A stretch of 64,000 bases of DNA. Origin: Paracoccus onubensis (GTDB taxonomy: Bacteria > Pseudomonadota > Alphaproteobacteria > Rhodobacterales > Rhodobacteraceae). Where the stretch lies: the NCBI RefSeq assembly GCF_003591515.1, contig NZ_QZCG01000002.1:1-64000 (forward strand), written 5' to 3'. The notes beneath the pieces are model-generated. The model saw only the letters and a list, made by a program, of their open reading frames with translations. It had not been told where the DNA came from and searched no databases. The position numbers and the translations under genes were made by a program. Positions within the stretch are counted from its first letter, which is position 1. Every line of letters begins with the position of its first letter. This document shows positions 29,047 through 38,376 of the stretch, in pieces.

Positions 29047-31194
29047 CTAACCCACCAGCAGAACGATATCCGGGCAGACCGCCAGGGCGTGTTTCGGGCG
29101 GTAGGGATCCGGGATCAGGAATTCCACCTCATAGCGCCCGGCCGGCACGTCTTTGAGGCTGGCATTAAGCGTAAAGCCGCAATCCGTCGCGCCGGAGTCC
29201 AGCGACAGGGCTGCAACCACATCCGGACGGCCTTCACGATTATGGATCGCGGCGACATAGCGGCGTTCGGGCGCTTCCGTGTCGCGTAGTGCGATCATTG
29301 CCGTAGCGGCGCCGCGCCCACCCACCAAGAACCAGCCACGCATCGCAAGCCCCTGCCAGCGCGCAACAGGCAGATCAGTTCCGGTTCCGACCGGGTGACC
29401 GTTCAGCATGTCGATTCCGGTTGGCTGGCCCGGTTGTCGTTCGACCCTCATCAACTGTGCCGCAACAGGAACGAAGACCGAGGCGTCCCCGCTCCAGAGT
29501 CCCCGGCCACGCCGCGCGACCAGAGCGTCAAGCGCTTGATTGGCGGCGATAAGGTTTTCAACGCAGCGGCGGGTTTCCGCCAGTGGGTCGGGCTGTCCGT
29601 CGGGTGGCGGGCGCAGCGGCGCAAGTGCAAGCGCCTGGGGCGTGAGGGTGTCACGCATCGCGGTCAGGATCTGCGTCCCGCTTTGGCGATCGGGTTCCAG
29701 ACAAGCGCCGCTGGCCCAGTCATTCCACGATCTGACGAAGACGAAACGCCGTCCCTCGGGCAATTGGTCGCGCGCTTCGGCAACCAGATGGCGCATCCAC
29801 AGGCCAAACAATTCTGGCCGCGCGCCGGTGAAAACAGTGCCCCGGAGGCCATGGCGGGGCGTATCGTCCCAGCCCGGCATGGCGGTTCGGAAGCGCAGAT
29901 GCCCTGCCGCTGGCCGGGAAATCTCTCCTTGCACGATATCGGCATAATCCCGGATGTCCCCTTGCCATCCCGGAGCCATGTCATGTTCACCCTGTCCTTC
30001 CGCAGCCCCCGCAAGGCCGATGGGCGGATACTGACAGCTGCTGTCGCCGCCGTAATCATGGGGATTCATATCGGGTTCGGTCTCGACGATGCAGACATGC
30101 AGATCCGGGAATCCTTCGTCTCGCATGATCTCGCGCCAGCGGCGAATGGTTTCGGGGGGGCTTTTCAGGGATGAAATGCCGCGGATCAGAAGAAGCGGGG
30201 CATCGTCGATGCGGATATAACGCGGCGAACGGAAATATTTCAGACAGGACCGGATGAAATCATTATCGCCGCCATAGCTGTGTTCATGCGGAGGGACGGT
30301 TGCCCCTCCGTCACCAGAGGGCGCGCGCAGCAGGCCCTCATTCGTCCAGCACAGACAGAAGCCGAAATCGTAATCCTGCGCGACATGGCGGTCGATGGGC
30401 AGGGTCATCCGGGCCTGTCCGGCGGCCCAGTGATAGTCATAGCAGAACCCGCTTAGCCCGTGATCTTTTGCGATCGCGATCTGGCTTTGCTGAACGGCAT
30501 CGACGCGCAGATCGTAAAAACCGCCATTTCCCGGCAGTCTGGGCTGGGTGTGACCATCGAATAGAGGCCGCGCGGCAGCGACATCCGCCCAATCGGTCGT
30601 GTCCCGGCCATACCAGCCATCATGCAGGGCATAGGGATAGAATTGTGACCGATAGAAGGCCAGGACAGTCACCGGTGCGGATACAGGTCCACCGTCCAGG
30701 GTCGATTCAAGCAGGCGATCGCGTTGGCGCAACCGGTCTTCCTCGCGCTTGGAAATCCCATTGGCGCGCCGGGTAATGGCGCGCTGCAAAAGCCCCCGGT
30801 CGATCCCGGCCAGATTGGAGGAAAGCGGCAAGGCAAGGCCAGTGCCGCGGACTTCGATGCGCAGGATATCGGCAATCCGTGCCTCGCCCGGTCCGGCCTT
30901 GCGCAGGTGATCCAGGACCTGTTGCGCAGCCGATTGTGTCATGTCGCGCAAAGGAACGGAAAATCCCGCCCGGACCGGCTGTTTCAACAGTCCGGCGATA
31001 TCTTCCCGAAAGATGGTGCTGATCGCGGTCAGGACCGGCTCGCCAAACAGGTAAATCTCCAGCTCGACCGGCCGTTGGGGCTCGGATGCCGATACCGCCC
31101 AGCCATAAATCCATTCATCGGTGAATCCGTCGACCGCACCGCGCCAGGCAGGCCCTTCGGTCAGTTGGTTCAGATCCCAGGTGATTTCCGACAT
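29047..31194 (-). CDS. WbsX-like (GH99-like domain) protein
   Basis: The central part (about 175-500 of 715 residues) matches the WbsX/GH99-like domain. It contains VLAFYRSQFYPYALHDGWYG (family pattern FYLPQFHP...N..WWG), GFCYDYHWAAGQ and FVFVRSWNDWASGACLEPD (pattern WNEWAEG..LEPD). Such proteins occur beside rhamnan and capsule glycosyltransferases and are thought to act as glycosyltransferases or glycosidases on polysaccharide intermediates. The first ~170 and last ~150 residues are extra modules; the N-terminal one (DGFTDEWIYGWAVSA) resembles a repeated motif seen in large glycan proteins. The start follows AGGAGG. Catalytic function is not established. Confidence 0.78.
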   Translation of the reverse strand: MSEITWDLNQLTEGPAWRGAVDGFTDEWIYGWAVSASEPQRPVELEIYLFGEPVLTAISTIFREDIAGLLKQPVRAGFSVPLRDMTQSAAQQVLDHLRKAGPGEARIADILRIEVRGTGLALPLSSNLAGIDRGLLQRAITRRANGISKREEDRLRQRDRLLESTLDGGPVSAPVTVLAFYRSQFYPYALHDGWYGRDTTDWADVAAARPLFDGHTQPRLPGNGGFYDLRVDAVQQSQIAIAKDHGLSGFCYDYHWAAGQARMTLPIDRHVAQDYDFGFCLCWTNEGLLRAPSGDGGATVPPHEHSYGGDNDFIRSCLKYFRSPRYIRIDDAPLLLIRGISSLKSPPETIRRWREIMRDEGFPDLHVCIVETEPDMNPHDYGGDSSCQYPPIGLAGAAEGQGEHDMAPGWQGDIRDYADIVQGEISRPAAGHLRFRTAMPGWDDTPRHGLRGTVFTGARPELFGLWMRHLVAEARDQLPEGRRFVFVRSWNDWASGACLEPDRQSGTQILTAMRDTLTPQALALAPLRPPPDGQPDPLAETRRCVENLIAANQALDALVARRGRGLWSGDASVFVPVAAQLMRVERQPGQPTGIDMLNGHPVGTGTDLPVARWQGLAMRGWFLVGGRGAATAMIALRDTEAPERRYVAAIHNREGRPDVVAALSLDSGATDCGFTLNASLKDVPAGRYEVEFLIPDPYRPKHALAVCPDIVLLVG

Positions 31195-31219
31195 GTGCCC
31201 CTCCTGCAGTTCCCGGACC

Positions 31220-32110
31220 TTACGTCCGAATTAGGCCCGACAGATAGGCGCCATATTCATTCTTGCCGAAAAATGCCGCGCGTTCACGCAGAACAGCAGC
31301 ACTGATCCAGCCTTTTTCAAAAGCGATCTCATCAAGGCTTCCGACCTGCAGGCCCTGACGCAGTTCCAGGGTGCGGACGAAATTTCCGGCGTCAAGCAGG
31401 CTTCCATGCGTTCCGGTGTCGAACCAAGCATAACCGCGCCCCATAAGTTCCACCATCAACCTGTCCTCGGCCAGGTACAGTTCCAGAAGCGAGGTGATCT
31501 CCAACTCGCCCCGGGCCGAGGGTTTGATCGATCTTGCCTTTTGCGGAGCTGTTCCATCCATGAAATACAGCCCGGTAACGGCATAGTTCGAGGCCGGTTT
31601 CGCCGGTTTCTCGATGATGCTTTCGACCTTTCCTGCCGCGTCGAATCCCACCACGCCATAGCGTTCCGGATCCGAGACGCGATAGCCAAAGACGGTGGCG
31701 CCGGTCTGACGGGCCGTAGCAGTCTCCATCTGCTCGGTCAGGCCATGTCCGAAGAACATGTTGTCCCCGAGAATCATCGCCGAAGCGTCGCCGGCAAGGA
31801 AATCCTCGGCCAGAAGATAGGCTTGGGCAAGCCCGTCGGGGCTGTCCTGAACCAGCCAGGTCAGGCCGATGCCCCATTGGCTGCCATCCCCCAGAGTGCG
31901 ACGGAACTGTTCCTGGTCATGAGGCGTGGTAATGATGGCAATCTCGCGGATGCCAGCCAGCATCAGCACGGAAAGCGGATAATAGATCATCGGCTTGTCA
32001 TAGACCGGCAGAAGTTGCTTCGACACGCCGATGGTGATCGGGTAAAGCCTTGTGCCCGATCCGCCCGCGAGGATTATGCCCTTGCGGGCCGGAAAGGGAG
32101 CTGTTGTCAT
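31220..32110 (-). CDS. rfbA: Glucose-1-phosphate thymidylyltransferase
   Basis: This 296-aa enzyme makes dTDP-glucose from dTTP and glucose-1-phosphate, the first step of dTDP-L-rhamnose synthesis. The nucleotide-binding loop GIILAGGSGTRLYPIT, the KQLLPVYDKPMIYYPLSVLM segment and ILGDNMFFGHGL near 110 are diagnostic. Length is normal. Its ATG overlaps the rfbD stop (ATGA), giving the order rfbC-rfbB-rfbD-rfbA. It acts in the cytoplasm and feeds rhamnosyltransferases of the locus. Confidence 0.97.
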   Translation of the reverse strand: MTTAPFPARKGIILAGGSGTRLYPITIGVSKQLLPVYDKPMIYYPLSVLMLAGIREIAIITTPHDQEQFRRTLGDGSQWGIGLTWLVQDSPDGLAQAYLLAEDFLAGDASAMILGDNMFFGHGLTEQMETATARQTGATVFGYRVSDPERYGVVGFDAAGKVESIIEKPAKPASNYAVTGLYFMDGTAPQKARSIKPSARGELEITSLLELYLAEDRLMVELMGRGYAWFDTGTHGSLLDAGNFVRTLELRQGLQVGSLDEIAFEKGWISAAVLRERAAFFGKNEYGAYLSGLIRT

Positions 32111-32958
32111 CGGATCGCCTCGAGTTCGGTTAACGTCTCATGGACTGCCTGTTTCCAGTCGGGGCGGTCAAGTCCAAAACCGGCAAGGCCCGCACAGTCC
32201 AGCCGGGAATTGAGCGGCCGTTTCGCCGGGGTAGGATATTCCGAGGTCGGGATATCCTCTATCACGCAATCCAGCCCGGCCTGCGCCATGATCTCGCGGG
32301 CAAAGCCTGCCCAGGATATATCGGGCGTTCCCGAAAGGTGATAGATCCCGGATTTTCCCGGTTCTGTTGCAAGTTGTTCCGCAATGGTCAGACAGGCGTT
32401 CGCGATAGCGCGTGCCGGGGTGGGGCCGCCGATCTGGTCGGCCACAACGTTCAGGCTGTTACGCTCGCGTCCAAGCCGCAGCATGGTCTTCAGGAAATTA
32501 TCGCCATGGGCGGAAAATACCCATGAGGTGCGCAGGATCGCATAGATGCCGCCCGTCAGCCGGACAGCTTCCTCCCCCCGGAGTTTCGAGCGGCCATAGG
32601 CGCCCAAGGGGCGGGTCGGGCTGTCGGGAGCAAAGGGAGTCTCACCGCTACCGCCGAAAACGTAATCGGTGGAAATCTGGATGAAGGGAATCCCCAGATC
32701 GGTGCATTCCCGCGCCATGGCGGCAGGAGCGTCCCCGTTCACCACGGTCGCGGCGGCCTCCTCGGTCTCGGCCCTGTCCACAGCAGTCCAGGCGGCGGCA
32801 TTGATCACGGCCTCTGGCTGATGGGCGCGGATCGCGGCGGCACAGGCGGCGGGAACCGACAGATCGGCTGTTGCCCGGTCGAGAAACAGCGCTTCCGGCC
32901 GCAGACGCTGCAATTCAGTGGCAACCTGCCCATTGCGGCCAAAGACAAGAAGCTTCAT
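32107..32958 (-). CDS. rfbD: dTDP-4-dehydrorhamnose reductase
   Basis: The 283-aa SDR-type enzyme performs the last, NADPH-dependent step to dTDP-L-rhamnose. The N-terminal motif FGRNGQVATEL, VINAAAWTAVDRAE near 72, QISTDYVFGGSG near 101 and YGRSKLRGEEAV (catalytic Tyr and Lys) near 128 are all in place. It is flanked by rfbB and rfbA and overlaps the latter by four bases. Confidence 0.96.
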   Translation of the reverse strand: MKLLVFGRNGQVATELQRLRPEALFLDRATADLSVPAACAAAIRAHQPEAVINAAAWTAVDRAETEEAAATVVNGDAPAAMARECTDLGIPFIQISTDYVFGGSGETPFAPDSPTRPLGAYGRSKLRGEEAVRLTGGIYAILRTSWVFSAHGDNFLKTMLRLGRERNSLNVVADQIGGPTPARAIANACLTIAEQLATEPGKSGIYHLSGTPDISWAGFAREIMAQAGLDCVIEDIPTSEYPTPAKRPLNSRLDCAGLAGFGLDRPDWKQAVHETLTELEAIR

Positions 32959-33004
32959 CCGGATTCTCCGATGCCGTCCGCAGGGCCGCAGACCTGCCTG
33001 CCGG

Positions 33005-34054
33005 TCACGTTTTCACCCCCAGTCTTTCACCGATTCCCTTACGGCCCTGCAATGGCTTCCACCAATTCTCATTGTCCAGATACCATTGCACGGTCCGCGC
33101 AAGCCCTTCCTCGACCGTGACCGAGGGCCGCCATCCCAGTTCCTCGCGGATACGTCCGGGCGCGATCGCATAGCGGGCATCATGGCCGGGACGATCGGCA
33201 ACGAAGGTGATCTGGTCCGTGTAAGACCCCTGCGCCTTCGGCCGCTTTTCATCAAGGATCGCGCAAAGCGTCTGCACAAGCTCCAGATTGGTCCGCTCAT
33301 TCTCGCCGCCGATATTATAGCTGCGGCCGACGCGGCCTTTCTCCACCACCAGCAGAAGCGCATCGGCATGATCCTCGACGAAAAGCCAATCGCGAATGTT
33401 CGAACCGTCCCCGTAGATGGGCAATGGCTTGCCGGCCAGCGCGTTCAGGATGATCACCGGGATCAGCTTTTCGGGAAAATGGTAGGGGCCGTAATTATTC
33501 GAACAATTGGTCAGAACAACCGGCAGGCCATAGGTTTCGTGCCAGGCCCTGACCAGATGGTCCGAAGCGGCTTTCGATGCCGAATAGGGGCTGCGCGGAT
33601 CATAGGCTGTATCTTCGGTGAACTTCACCAAAGGATCGTTCGGCAGGGATCCGAAAACCTCGTCGGTGGAGATATGATGGAAGCGGAAAGCTTCAGGACG
33701 CCCTTCGCCCACCCAGAAATCGCGGGCGGATTCCAGCATGTTATAGGTGCCGGTAATGTTCGTTTCGATGAATGCGCCCGGCCCGTCGATCGAGCGGTCG
33801 ACATGGCTTTCGGCGGCGAGATGCATCACCGCATCGGGGCGATGCGCGGCGAAAATCCGGTCAAGCGCCGCCCGGTCGCGGATATTGGTCTGCTCGAAGG
33901 CGTAAAGCGGGCTTTCGGCGACGCCCGCCACATTCTCAAGGCAGGCGGCATAGGTAAGCGCGTCCAGATTGACGACCTGATGGCCGCGCGCGATTGCCAG
34001 CCTGACCACGGCGGATCCGATGAACCCGGCTCCGCCGGTAATCAGCAGCTTCAT
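33005..34054 (-). CDS. rfbB: dTDP-glucose 4,6-dehydratase
   Basis: This extended SDR converts dTDP-glucose to dTDP-4-keto-6-deoxyglucose. The ATG at 34054 is chosen because it forms an ATGA overlap with the rfbC stop; an earlier in-frame ATG at 34069 would add five residues. Motifs are [18 protein letters not shown], the [15 protein letters not shown] segment, [11 protein letters not shown] with the catalytic Asp-Glu pair, and [15 protein letters not shown] with the Tyr/Lys pair. The 349-aa length is typical. Confidence 0.97.
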   Translation of the reverse strand: MKLLITGGAGFIGSAVVRLAIARGHQVVNLDALTYAACLENVAGVAESPLYAFEQTNIRDRAALDRIFAAHRPDAVMHLAAESHVDRSIDGPGAFIETNITGTYNMLESARDFWVGEGRPEAFRFHHISTDEVFGSLPNDPLVKFTEDTAYDPRSPYSASKAASDHLVRAWHETYGLPVVLTNCSNNYGPYHFPEKLIPVIILNALAGKPLPIYGDGSNIRDWLFVEDHADALLLVVEKGRVGRSYNIGGENERTNLELVQTLCAILDEKRPKAQGSYTDQITFVADRPGHDARYAIAPGRIREELGWRPSVTVEEGLARTVQWYLDNENWWKPLQGRKGIGERLGVKT

Positions 34055-34623
34055 TCTGTCATTGTCCATTTGAAAGGGGTATCAAAGCCCGCCAGCCGGG
34101 GGGCGGCGCTGTCCTTGGCTGAAAGCACAGGCTGCACGCCTGAAGGCAGGGGCCAGTCAATGCCGATATCGGGATCATCCCAGCGAATGGCGCCGTCGCA
34201 ATCCGGAGCATAGAAATCGCTGCATTTATACTGCACCTCACAATCGGGGGTCAGGGTCAGGAATCCGTGAAGGAAGCCTTTCGGCACCAGCAACTGCCGC
34301 ATGTTTTCGGCGCTTAGCTCGACCCCGGTCCATCGGCCGTAATGTGGCGAGCCAAGGCGGATATCGACCGCCACGTCGAAAATCGCCCCACGGCTGCAAC
34401 GCACCAGCTTATCCTGCGCATGAGGCGGGCTTTGGTAATGCAGACCACGCAGCGTGTATTGCGCGGCCGAGAAGGAATGATTGTCCTGCACGAAGGAAAG
34501 ATCGAAGCCAGCCGAAGCCATTTGCGCCGCATTCCAGGTTTCCGAGAACCAGCCCCGGGCATCGCCGAACCTGACAGGTTCGACGACAACGACATCAGGC
34601 AACGAGGTGGGGTCAATTTTCAT
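34051..34623 (-). CDS. rfbC: dTDP-4-dehydrorhamnose 3,5-epimerase
   Basis: The 190-aa cupin enzyme epimerises C3 and C5 of the 4-keto-6-deoxy sugar. It contains [21 protein letters not shown], with the catalytic His in RGLHYQ near 65, and [15 protein letters not shown] near 95, followed by [11 protein letters not shown]. It is the first gene of the leftward rfbCBDA operon, so the promoter must lie to its right (34624-34980). The set confirms that the organism makes L-rhamnose for this glycan. Confidence 0.96.
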   Translation of the reverse strand: MKIDPTSLPDVVVVEPVRFGDARGWFSETWNAAQMASAGFDLSFVQDNHSFSAAQYTLRGLHYQSPPHAQDKLVRCSRGAIFDVAVDIRLGSPHYGRWTGVELSAENMRQLLVPKGFLHGFLTLTPDCEVQYKCSDFYAPDCDGAIRWDDPDIGIDWPLPSGVQPVLSAKDSAAPRLAGFDTPFKWTMTE

Positions 34624-34978
34624 GATCGGTCAGCAGAAACAATTATTCAGAATAATCGCGGAGAGATCCCGGTAGGGAAACCGCGTCGGCGGCGACCTTA
34701 TCAGGAGATTTGCAGGACATAAAGCCTTCGGCCATCCGGATGCCAACGAAGATCCCGTTGGGCGGGCGATCAGACTACGCTTTGCACATTGTGGCCTGTC
34801 GTCCTGGTGACTGCACAGGGGGAGATGTTTTTTTTAGAGACGTTCCATTTTCGAAACAAATTTTGGAAAAACGTTGGGTGACTATATGGAATATATATCA
34901 AATATTATCGATCTTATTGTTTATCGTGCTGATCTGTCAGAAAATCGGTAAATGTTAAACAGTTCACGGTAGTTGGTT
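34624..34978. promoter_or_regulatory. AT-rich intergenic region between rfbC and the GAF-Fis regulator
   Basis: The stretch contains the rfb promoter on one side and that of the regulator on the other. From about 34830 to 34970 it is markedly AT-rich for this genome. A frame at 34710-34958 encodes a hydrophobic tail but no recognisable protein. No clear operator was found by eye. Confidence 0.45.
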
Positions 34979-35067
34979 ATGTATAAAAAAAACACGTTTC
35001 AGACGTCTTAAAAAGCTGTAGTTCATCACTTGCGGGATCCGGACTGACGGCATCCTGGCGGCGGTCG
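34979..35067 (+). other. Out-of-frame start and A8 tract in front of the GAF-Fis regulator
   Basis: An ATG at 34979 opens a frame that stops at 35009-35011. Within it is a run of eight A (34985-34992). A minus-one shift, or one extra A, joins this ATG to the regulator's frame and adds 27 residues ending SGLTASWRRS before Met at 35068. That pattern (SW.RS....G.DP) is the conserved front of GAF-Fis regulators, so the true N terminus is probably out of frame in this sequence. Slippage, phase variation, a mutation or a sequencing error could explain it. Confidence 0.6.
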
Positions 35068-35940
35068 ATGCTAAAATATGGCATTGATCCGGCGGATGAT
35101 TATCGCCCGGAACGTTTGACGCAATTAGAAGTGTCGTTGCGGCGAGAAGCGCTGGGGGGATTTCTGAATATTGCATCCTCTCAGCTCGATCAGCTTTTCA
35201 AATTGGTGGGTAGGGACGGGCAAGGCATTCTTTTGACAGATGCCGAAGGCGTTGTGATTGATCAGCGTGTGAATGATTCCGACAAGACGCAATTTCAGGA
35301 ATGGGATCTGTGGAATGGCGCAGATTGGTCCGAGGTGGTACAGGGAACGAACGGAATCGGCACCTGCCTTGTGGAAAAGCGGAGGATTTCCATTCACCAG
35401 GACGAGCATTTTCGTGCGCGCAATATCGATCTGTCCTGTATGAGTACACCTATCTGGGGACCGGATGGGCGACCGCTTGCGGTCCTTGATGTTACCTCGA
35501 CCCGCTGTGAACAGAATACACAATATAACCGGCTTATTCTGTCCCAGATCACCCTTATGTCCAAGATCGTCGAGGCAATGTATTTTCGGGCTATCCATCC
35601 GAAGTCACGGATTATTTCCATCTCGAAAGACGGCGGCGATCCGGCAGCGCTTCTGGCTGTGGATAGTGACGATATTGCCATTGGCGCGACCCGCACCGCG
35701 CGTCGTGCTTTGAATCTGGATGTGGAAGGGGACATCAAGAATATTCCCGCAGCCGAGCTTTTAGGGTTCAATGAGGATAACCCGGAGCTCACTTTGAATA
35801 TGACTGATCGCGCCGTTTTGCTGCGGGCTCTTGCTCGTTCCGGGGGGAAAGTCTCGGAAGCGGCACGTATTTTGGGAATAGGGCGGACGACGATCTACCG
35901 GCGTATGTTGCGGGCGGGGTTACGTAAATCATCCGATTGA
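35068..35940 (+). CDS. GAF-domain regulator with Fis-type HTH (AcoR-like, no sigma-54 ATPase domain)
   Basis: From the ATG at 35068 the product has 290 residues. Residues about 45-170 form a GAF-like sensor (GILLTDAEGVVIDQ, GTNGIGTCLVEKR, HFRARNIDLSCMSTPIWGPDG), and the last 45 form a Fis-type helix-turn-helix (GGKVSEAARILGIGRTTIYRRM). The central AAA+ domain of true sigma-54 activators is absent, so it likely acts as a conventional regulator responding to a small molecule. The conserved N-terminal SW.RS segment lies upstream in this frame without a normal start codon. It ends just before a strong terminator. Target genes are unknown. Confidence 0.85.
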   Translation: MLKYGIDPADDYRPERLTQLEVSLRREALGGFLNIASSQLDQLFKLVGRDGQGILLTDAEGVVIDQRVNDSDKTQFQEWDLWNGADWSEVVQGTNGIGTCLVEKRRISIHQDEHFRARNIDLSCMSTPIWGPDGRPLAVLDVTSTRCEQNTQYNRLILSQITLMSKIVEAMYFRAIHPKSRIISISKDGGDPAALLAVDSDDIAIGATRTARRALNLDVEGDIKNIPAAELLGFNEDNPELTLNMTDRAVLLRALARSGGKVSEAARILGIGRTTIYRRMLRAGLRKSSD

Positions 35941-35942
35941 TC

Positions 35943-35985
35943 ATAACCTCTGCCCTTTGCGGGAATTGTAAAGGGCAGAGGTTAT
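35943..35985. terminator. Strong terminator after the GAF-Fis regulator
   Basis: A perfect 16-base inverted repeat (ATAACCTCTGCCCTTT and its complement) flanks an 11-base loop, starting three bases after the regulator's stop. The site may also stop leftward transcripts from the IclR gene at 36101. It is the clearest terminator in the window. Confidence 0.85.
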
Positions 35986-36100
35986 TCGAAACGTTTTACA
36001 TGCGTTTCCTTGTCTGACCGGCAGCAGGAGAACAGCCCCTGTAAATTTCCATTTCAGGCGGTCGATTCTGTTGCGGGGCAGGGCAGATGTGTCATCTGGA

Positions 36101-36913
36101 TCATTTCCTGCGCATTCCGATGCCTTCCGAGATCAGATATGCAGTATTCTGCAACATATGCTGGACATCTTCCACCTGCACAGTGATGTTGTTCTGGCTG
36201 AGAAAGGGAACGGTAAGTGCCGCGACAGTTGTGCCATCCAGCCCGAAGATCGGGCAACTGACATCAACGACTCCGGCCGTTGTCTGACTGGGGTTCAGGT
36301 AATGACGTGCCGCACGAATGCCGCGAAGTTTCTGTTCGAGTTCTTCCGCTGTCAGCCCGGAATCGTCATTTTGCAGCATTTCCTCGGCCATCTGCGCGGC
36401 ACGCGCGTTTTGCGCGAATGCCGTCAGGACCAGTGCAGAGGTTCGTTCCGGCTTTATCACAAAATGGGTGCCCAGCTTCACGCCAAAGCTCAGAGGTTCC
36501 GGGCTGTCGACCTGCGCGATGACCAGAATGCAGCCCTGATGGTAAACGGCGAGATGCGCGGATTGCCGGCTGTCTTCGGCCAGTTGCTGCATCAGCGGCA
36601 GGGCCACATGCAGAAGCAGTTTGGTCGGCGGATGTCGATGTGACAGTTCGAACAGCTTCAGTGTCAGCTGATAGGAGCCATCGCTGTCCCGGCTGAGATA
36701 GTTCCGCCGTTCCAGAACATTCAGCATGCGGAAGATCTCGGTCGTGGTGCGGTTTAGTCGCTTGGCGATCTGCTGTTGCGAAATTCCCTGCGGTGAGGCC
36801 GAGATCAGTTCAAGAATGTCCAACCCCTTCTCCAGCGCCGGTGCGGCATAGCTGCCGGCCTGAGATTTTTTGCCGCCGCTCACATCGACATCTCCATTTT
36901 CGCTGGCTGTCAT
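36101..36913 (-). CDS. IclR-family transcriptional regulator
   Basis: The 270-aa protein has an N-terminal winged helix (ALEKGLDILELISASPQGISQQQIAKRLNRTTTEIFRML split over residues 26-65) and a C-terminal IclR effector domain (LAVYHQGCILVIAQVDSPEP, KPERTSALVLTAFA and ISCPIFG-like VDVSCPIFGLDG near 215). It reads away from the sugar-transport operon, sharing a 213-bp intergenic region, and most likely regulates it. Its ligand would be a sugar-acid or related intermediate of that pathway. Confidence 0.92.
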   Translation of the reverse strand: MTASENGDVDVSGGKKSQAGSYAAPALEKGLDILELISASPQGISQQQIAKRLNRTTTEIFRMLNVLERRNYLSRDSDGSYQLTLKLFELSHRHPPTKLLLHVALPLMQQLAEDSRQSAHLAVYHQGCILVIAQVDSPEPLSFGVKLGTHFVIKPERTSALVLTAFAQNARAAQMAEEMLQNDDSGLTAEELEQKLRGIRAARHYLNPSQTTAGVVDVSCPIFGLDGTTVAALTVPFLSQNNITVQVEDVQHMLQNTAYLISEGIGMRRK

Positions 36914-37011
36914 TTTTACCTCACCATTCTGAACGCTGGGCCGGGAAGGCCCCGGTGCATGTTGGATAGCAGCATTTCCTGCAAGTTGTCCTGTTCCGCA
37001 AGGTAAATAAA

Positions 37012-37025
37012 TTTTACTTGTAAAA
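37012..37025. promoter_or_regulatory. Candidate IclR operator
   Basis: TTTTAC and GTAAAA form a perfect 14-bp palindrome with a two-base centre, inside an AT-rich patch 102 bp before the solute-binding-protein start. IclR proteins commonly bind palindromes of this length. Assignment is by position only. Confidence 0.4.
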
Positions 37026-37126
37026 ATTAATTTTAAATATTAAACGGCGAGATGCGAGGCGGCAACAAGATCGTGATCTGGTGTTCTGCCTGAAAATTGC
37101 GTCTCGCCGAATGCAAAGGGGGGAAT

Positions 37127-38368
37127 ATGATTAAGAAATCAAGAGGATACCGGATGGTTCCTGTAATCGGCGCTGCCGCCATCGCTTTGTCGCTGGCCCA
37201 GGCGTCGGCGCAGGAGAAGACCGTGATCACGTTCTCGGCGTCGCATTTTGCCGAGGTGGGGCGCGGTGACGCGCTGCGTGAATGGGTTGCGAAATTCAAT
37301 GGCAGTCAGGATGAGATCGAGGTCCAGCCCATCACCATCCCGTTCTCCTCTTATGCCTCGACGATTTTTACCCAGATGGGCGGGGGTGCGGGACCTGATC
37401 TGGTCCGGTTCGACCTGCCAGAGTTCTACGCGGCGGCCAATGCCGGCCGGTTGCTTCCGATGGATGACGTCATCGATGATGCCCAATATGACTTCACCAG
37501 CGCCGATGCCTATATGAAGGTGGACGATACCCGCTTCGGGGTGGTTTTCGACAGCGCCAATTACGCATTGATCTATAATGCCGACCTGCTTCCGGGTGGA
37601 GAGCCTCCGAAGGATTTCGATGAATTTCTGGAATATGCCAAGGCCGCGACAGGTAACGACAATTATGGCTTTGCGTATCGTGCGACGATGGCGGAACGCG
37701 GCGGTGTCTGGTATGACGTTACCAATTTCGTTTATGGCTTCGGTGGGCGCTGGTCGCTTCCCGATGGTACGCCCACTTTCAACAGTCCCGAGGTGGTTGC
37801 GGGAATCGAGGCATACAAGCAGGTATACGATGCCGAAGTGATCCCGCGCGGAACCGATGCCGCGACCTACCGGCGGATGTTCTGGGAAGGCCGGGTTGCG
37901 ATGGAGATCGACAATGGCGGCGTCGCCACAATCCTGACCGCACAGGGCGCCGATAAGCCGATCCATGCCTCTGCCTCACCCTTTCCGCATCCCGAACAGG
38001 GGATGATTCTCGCGCCCGTGACGATCAACGCCAACACCAAGGCGCCAGAGGCGGCCGGAACGTTTTTGAAATGGGCGCTAGAGCCGGAACAGCAGCAGGA
38101 ATTGCAACAGCTTCTGGGTGCGGCGAATGTCGCAACGGTAGTCGAGCGTAGCGAAGAGGAACTGGCCGCCAATCCATGGCTTGCCGCCTATGACGCGCAG
38201 ACCCCGAATTCTGTTCCGGCGCTTGCCCAGGGACTGGAAGAGAAATCGCCCGAAATTCAGCAGATCGTGGTCGAGCAGGTGCTGCGGGTGCTTCAGGGCG
38301 GGGTCAGCCCGCAGGACGCGATGGACCGGGTCCAGGAGCATGTCGAAACCCGTATCCTCCGGCGTTGA
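37127..38368 (+). CDS. Carbohydrate ABC transporter substrate-binding protein
   Basis: The start at 37127 follows AAAGGGGGG, giving 413 residues with a Sec signal peptide (positively charged MIKKSRGYR, hydrophobic core, cleavage near ASA-QEK at 28). The mature part is a family 1 solute-binding protein: FSASHFAEVGR, MGGGAGPDLVRFDLPEFYAAANAGRLLP split across residues 85-120, and DDTRFGVVFDSANYALIYN. It captures a sugar or sugar-like acid in the periplasm for the two permeases downstream. It is the first gene of a nine-gene operon facing IclR. A hairpin just after its stop could raise its mRNA level over that of the permeases. Confidence 0.92.
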   Translation: MIKKSRGYRMVPVIGAAAIALSLAQASAQEKTVITFSASHFAEVGRGDALREWVAKFNGSQDEIEVQPITIPFSSYASTIFTQMGGGAGPDLVRFDLPEFYAAANAGRLLPMDDVIDDAQYDFTSADAYMKVDDTRFGVVFDSANYALIYNADLLPGGEPPKDFDEFLEYAKAATGNDNYGFAYRATMAERGGVWYDVTNFVYGFGGRWSLPDGTPTFNSPEVVAGIEAYKQVYDAEVIPRGTDAATYRRMFWEGRVAMEIDNGGVATILTAQGADKPIHASASPFPHPEQGMILAPVTINANTKAPEAAGTFLKWALEPEQQQELQQLLGAANVATVVERSEEELAANPWLAAYDAQTPNSVPALAQGLEEKSPEIQQIVVEQVLRVLQGGVSPQDAMDRVQEHVETRILRR

Positions 38369-38376
38369 AAGCGGCT

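Noticed and set aside
34085..34623. A second, truncated rhamnose gene set
   Set aside because: Each of rfbA, rfbB, rfbC and rfbD occurs once, at full length, in one operon.
34710..34958. 82-codon frame with a hydrophobic C-terminal tail in the rfbC-regulator gap
   Set aside because: The hydrophobic part comes from an AT-rich promoter-like patch; no RBS or homology was seen.
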